Of a DNA stretch of 44,182 nt, positions 41,203-44,182 are shown piece by piece. The stretch covers positions 1 to 44,182 of the forward strand of contig JAAYTB010000024.1 in the NCBI GenBank assembly GCA_012523855.1, given 5' to 3'. This DNA comes from Clostridia bacterium (GTDB lineage: Bacteria; Bacillota; Clostridia; Clostridiales; Clostridiaceae). A program made the translations under genes and the position numbers. Positions within the stretch are counted from its first letter, which is position 1; every line of letters begins with the position of its first letter. Under the pieces are notes generated by a model that was not told the DNA's origin, did not search any database, and saw only the letters and a program-made list of their open reading frames with translations.

Positions 41203-42021
41203 TTAAGGTGTTTTATTAACCCACCATAATATATCAATAGAAACTTCCTCATCTTCTTTTATATCTTTTAAATAGTTTGCTTCCAATTTAAAATTACTTT
41301 CATCACTTGTCATTTCATATGGAATGACAGTGGTAATGTTATGAGGAGAACTATCAAAAATAATTTTTTCATTATCATAGACTGTTAATTTTATATGACT
41401 TTTAATATTTTCCTCATCAAAATCAATATTTTTCCCATAAAAAGTTACACACATACCATTTTCAAAATCTGATTTTTTTATTAATACAGGCTCTGAGATA
41501 TACTTATTAGAATCATTATTAAATTTCACAATATAATACTTTTTTTCAATACCAACAATTTCACCAGTAGATTCACTTGTAACTTCCGAATTATTTGATT
41601 TACTAGGAACTTCCTCTTTATAATGGGAGGCTATAATTAATAGCTTACCCTTCTTCTTCTCTTCTAGAAGAATCTTTCTAACCTTATTTACAGACTTTTC
41701 ATCCATTGCATTGAGAGGTTCGTCCAAAATTAATATACTTGGGTCTTCCATTAGAGCCAGAGCCACTGCTAGTTTTTGCTGCATACCTAGAGAATAATTC
41801 TTGACCTTCTTTTTATCATCAGGATCTAATCCAACAGCTTGTATTACTTGTCTAATTCTTTCATCGCCAACCTTGTCCTTATATGAAGCTATAATCTTTA
41901 AGTTTCTGAAAGCATTGTAATAAGGTATAAAGTTAGGACGTTCAATTATTGTTCCTACATCTTGCAGAAAGCCATGGCAAGGCTCATCGTCTATATAAAT
42001 TTTTCTGCTGCTAGCTTTCAT
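41203..42021 (-). pseudogene. Mosaic ABC-transporter ATPase remnant lacking Walker A, fused to an unrelated C-terminal module
   Basis: Signature YSLGMQQKLAVALAL, Walker B ILILDEPLNAMDE and IIASHYKEE present; no GxxGxGK[ST]; C-terminal ~110 aa is not ABC-like. Confidence 0.7.
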
Positions 42022-42026
42022 GAGGC

Positions 42027-42365
42027 CTAAAATAGTTTTAAATAGTAAGTTTGTTTAGTGGTTTTTGTAAGGTTTCTATCAAAGCAGAAGTAGATTAATT
42101 TGACTGATGAAAAAAAGTTATAAAATTCATCGTATACATTAAAGATAGTGACAGAGAGTTTATTGAGTTTTGTATTAAGGATTTTTCTTGATTTATGGCT
42201 TAAGAATAGCAGCAAGGTAAGTACTACTACTAATATACCAAGGCCAGGGCCATTGAATAAGAATTCAAGCTTAGAAGTATTTGTTTTTGCCCCGCAATGA
42301 GGACAAGGATTTGCTGATTTAGCAATACCTTTGCCGCACACCTTACATCTGATTATTTTATCCAT
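42027..42365 (-). CDS. Zinc-ribbon plus one TM small protein, C-terminus probably out-of-frame/rearranged
   Basis: MDKIIRCKVCGKGIAKSANPCPHCGAK...LGILVVVLTLLLFLSH, then an unusual tail running into the ABC remnant. Confidence 0.5.
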   Translation of the reverse strand: MDKIIRCKVCGKGIAKSANPCPHCGAKTNTSKLEFLFNGPGLGILVVVLTLLLFLSHKSRKILNTKLNKLSVTIFNVYDEFYNFFSSVKLIYFCFDRNLTKTTKQTYYLKLF

Positions 42366-42481
42366 AAAAACATCTCCCTGTATAAAATATAGTAAGAAAG
42401 ATGAATCTTATAAACTAATAATAATACTTTCTAGTGAAATCTTTGCTATAATTTATATTAATATATTAACAGGAGGATGTC

Positions 42482-43939
42482 ATGCAGTGGAATTTTTCTC
42501 AGATTACAGAATTGTTCATAAATAATAAAAAGACAGAACTTCTCTCTGAAGGTACCTTTGGCTTAGAGAAGGAATCTCAAAGAATAACAGGATCTGGAGA
42601 GCTTTCCTTGACTCCTCATCCTGATGTCTTTGGTGATAAGTGCAAAAACTCCCGGATAACTACAGATTTTTCTGAAAGTCAGATTGAAATGGTTACTCCA
42701 GTTTTTCAATCTGTGGAAGAGGTATATGAGTCCCTAGGGGAAATACAGGCTGAAGTGGAAGCAGGTATTGACTATGAGCTTCTCTGGCCCCTTAGTATGC
42801 CTCCTAGGCTGCCGGAAGATGATTTGATTCCTATTGCAAGGTTTCCTAAGACTAAGGAGTGTCAGGTAAAAGAGATATATAGAAAGGGTTTGGCCCTTCG
42901 TTATGGCAAGAAGATGCAAATGATATCTGGTATTCATTTTAATTTTTCATATAGTGAAAAGATGATTGATTTTCTTTATAGGCATTGGAATGAAAGGGAG
43001 GATAAAGGGCAGTTTAGGGATAATCTATATTTTGCTGTAGCCAGGAATTTTTTAAGGTACAGATGGCTGCTAATCTACCTTTTTGGAGCATCTCCATCCT
43101 GTGACTATACATATTACCCTGTAATATGTAAGCAGTTAGAGGCAATTGAAAAAAGCTGTTCAGACTGTGCAGGAGCCATTGAAAATCTTGAGGAATTTGC
43201 CACATCTCTTCGGGTAAGCAGGTTTGGTTATTCTGACACAGTTCAAGATAGCCATAACTTATATTTTAATAGTATGGATGAGTATAACAGGGAGCTTAGT
43301 AGAATTTTAGCAATGGAAAGTCCAGAGTACTTAAAGCTTGGATTGTACAGGGATGGTGAGCAGGTACAGCTTAATGGAAATGTATTGCAAAGTGAAAGCG
43401 AATTTTACTCTTCTATTCGATTAAAGCAAATTGTAAGAAAGGGAGAAAGCCAGCTCCAGGCTTTAACAAGGAGAGGGGTAAAATATTTAGAAGTAAGAAT
43501 ATTAGATTTAGATCCCTTTGAAAGGCTTGGTATGAGCTTGGAACAGTTGTATTTTTTACAGGTTTTTATGCTATATTGCCTTTTTGAAAATAGCAAGGCT
43601 ATCACTAAAGATGAATATAGTCAAATGACTTCAAACCACCAGCTTACAGCTATCTTTGGAAGAAAGAGTGATTTAATGCTACACAACTATGATGGCCAAA
43701 TGATTTCCTTAAAAACTTTTGCAGAAGAGATCCTTGAGAAATGTAGATATATTGCGGAACTTATGGATAAGGATTCTGCAAGTAACAAATACAAGGAAAC
43801 TGTTGAAAAACAGTGTTTAAAGCTGCTAGATAAAAGTCTTTTACCTTCAGAGAGAATATATGAAGAAACAAAGGAGAAGGGCGAAAGCTTTGTAAAATTT
43901 GGTGTAAGACAGGCAAAAAAAAATTTAAAAATGATCTAA
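42482..43939 (+). CDS. gshA: Glutamate-cysteine ligase (GshF N-terminal-type)
   Basis: GTFGLEKESQRIT, TTDFSESQIEMVTPVF, GIHFNFSYS, LEVRILDLDPFERLGMS; RBS AGGAGG. Confidence 0.9.
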   Translation: MQWNFSQITELFINNKKTELLSEGTFGLEKESQRITGSGELSLTPHPDVFGDKCKNSRITTDFSESQIEMVTPVFQSVEEVYESLGEIQAEVEAGIDYELLWPLSMPPRLPEDDLIPIARFPKTKECQVKEIYRKGLALRYGKKMQMISGIHFNFSYSEKMIDFLYRHWNEREDKGQFRDNLYFAVARNFLRYRWLLIYLFGASPSCDYTYYPVICKQLEAIEKSCSDCAGAIENLEEFATSLRVSRFGYSDTVQDSHNLYFNSMDEYNRELSRILAMESPEYLKLGLYRDGEQVQLNGNVLQSESEFYSSIRLKQIVRKGESQLQALTRRGVKYLEVRILDLDPFERLGMSLEQLYFLQVFMLYCLFENSKAITKDEYSQMTSNHQLTAIFGRKSDLMLHNYDGQMISLKTFAEEILEKCRYIAELMDKDSASNKYKETVEKQCLKLLDKSLLPSERIYEETKEKGESFVKFGVRQAKKNLKMI

Positions 43940-43952
43940 GGGAGTTGTATTT

Positions 43953-44182
43953 ATGAAGGGAGAATATAAGGGTCTAGAACTTTCAACTCAGCTTTTAATT
44001 GCTGAAGCTATAAGGAGAGGAATTGAGGTTAGGGTCCTAGATTGGGAGGATAATTTTATCCAGCTAAAAAAGGACTCTAAAATTGAATATATAAAACAGG
44101 CTACTAGAACTTCTGTTGATACTTATATAGCGCCACTAATTATGGAAAATAAGGAAGTAACAAAGATTGTTCTTAGAGAGAA
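43953..44182 (+). CDS. Glutathione synthetase-type ATP-grasp protein (GshF C-terminal-type), truncated by window end
   Basis: MKGEYKGLELSTQLLIAEAIRRGIEVRVLDWEDNFIQLKKDSKIEYIKQATRTSVDTYIAPLIMENKEVTKIVLRE; open to the right edge. Confidence 0.75.
   Translation, partial: MKGEYKGLELSTQLLIAEAIRRGIEVRVLDWEDNFIQLKKDSKIEYIKQATRTSVDTYIAPLIMENKEVTKIVLRE

Overview
The window is a Clostridium-type (low-GC, spore-forming Firmicute) chromosomal replication-origin region. Leftward from oriC: dnaA, dnaN, an S4-domain gene, recF, remB-like, gyrB, gyrA, then tandem promoters and a leader apparently belonging to an rRNA operon that lies beyond the left edge. Rightward from oriC: rpmH, rnpA, yidD, yidC, jag/khpB, mnmE, mnmG, rsmG, noc, parA, parB, DUF4446, ykuS-like, yyaC, an AI-2E family transporter, DUF3343, mscS, DUF951, rpsF, ssb, rpsR, MazG-like, yybS-like, gdpP, rplI, lonC, dnaB, followed by accessory genes: rubrerythrin, a TcaA-like zinc-ribbon protein, hsp18, gnd, zwf, a cyclase family gene, a mosaic ABC-ATPase remnant, and a split glutathione-synthesis locus. 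No CRISPR array, prophage or transposase was seen. Most coding content is ordinary; the interesting signals are in DNA sites and small coupled elements. They are: a perfect 16-bp Noc-binding palindrome inside mnmE, with a second 15/16 site, next to a Noc that keeps the Noc specificity residues but lacks the N-terminal membrane helix; three perfect parS sites, one of which creates a spurious MFHVKH start; a textbook unwinding element with six DnaA-trios; a Spo0A box inside oriC; a hairpin that would hide the yyaC ribosome-binding site, with a forespore-type promoter overlapping its loop; two leader micro-ORFs joined by ATGA overlaps to parA and ykuS-like; and an anthrax-lethal-factor-like protein without HExxH. 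No clearly new multi-gene system was found. Family names are from memory of protein families, not from a database search.
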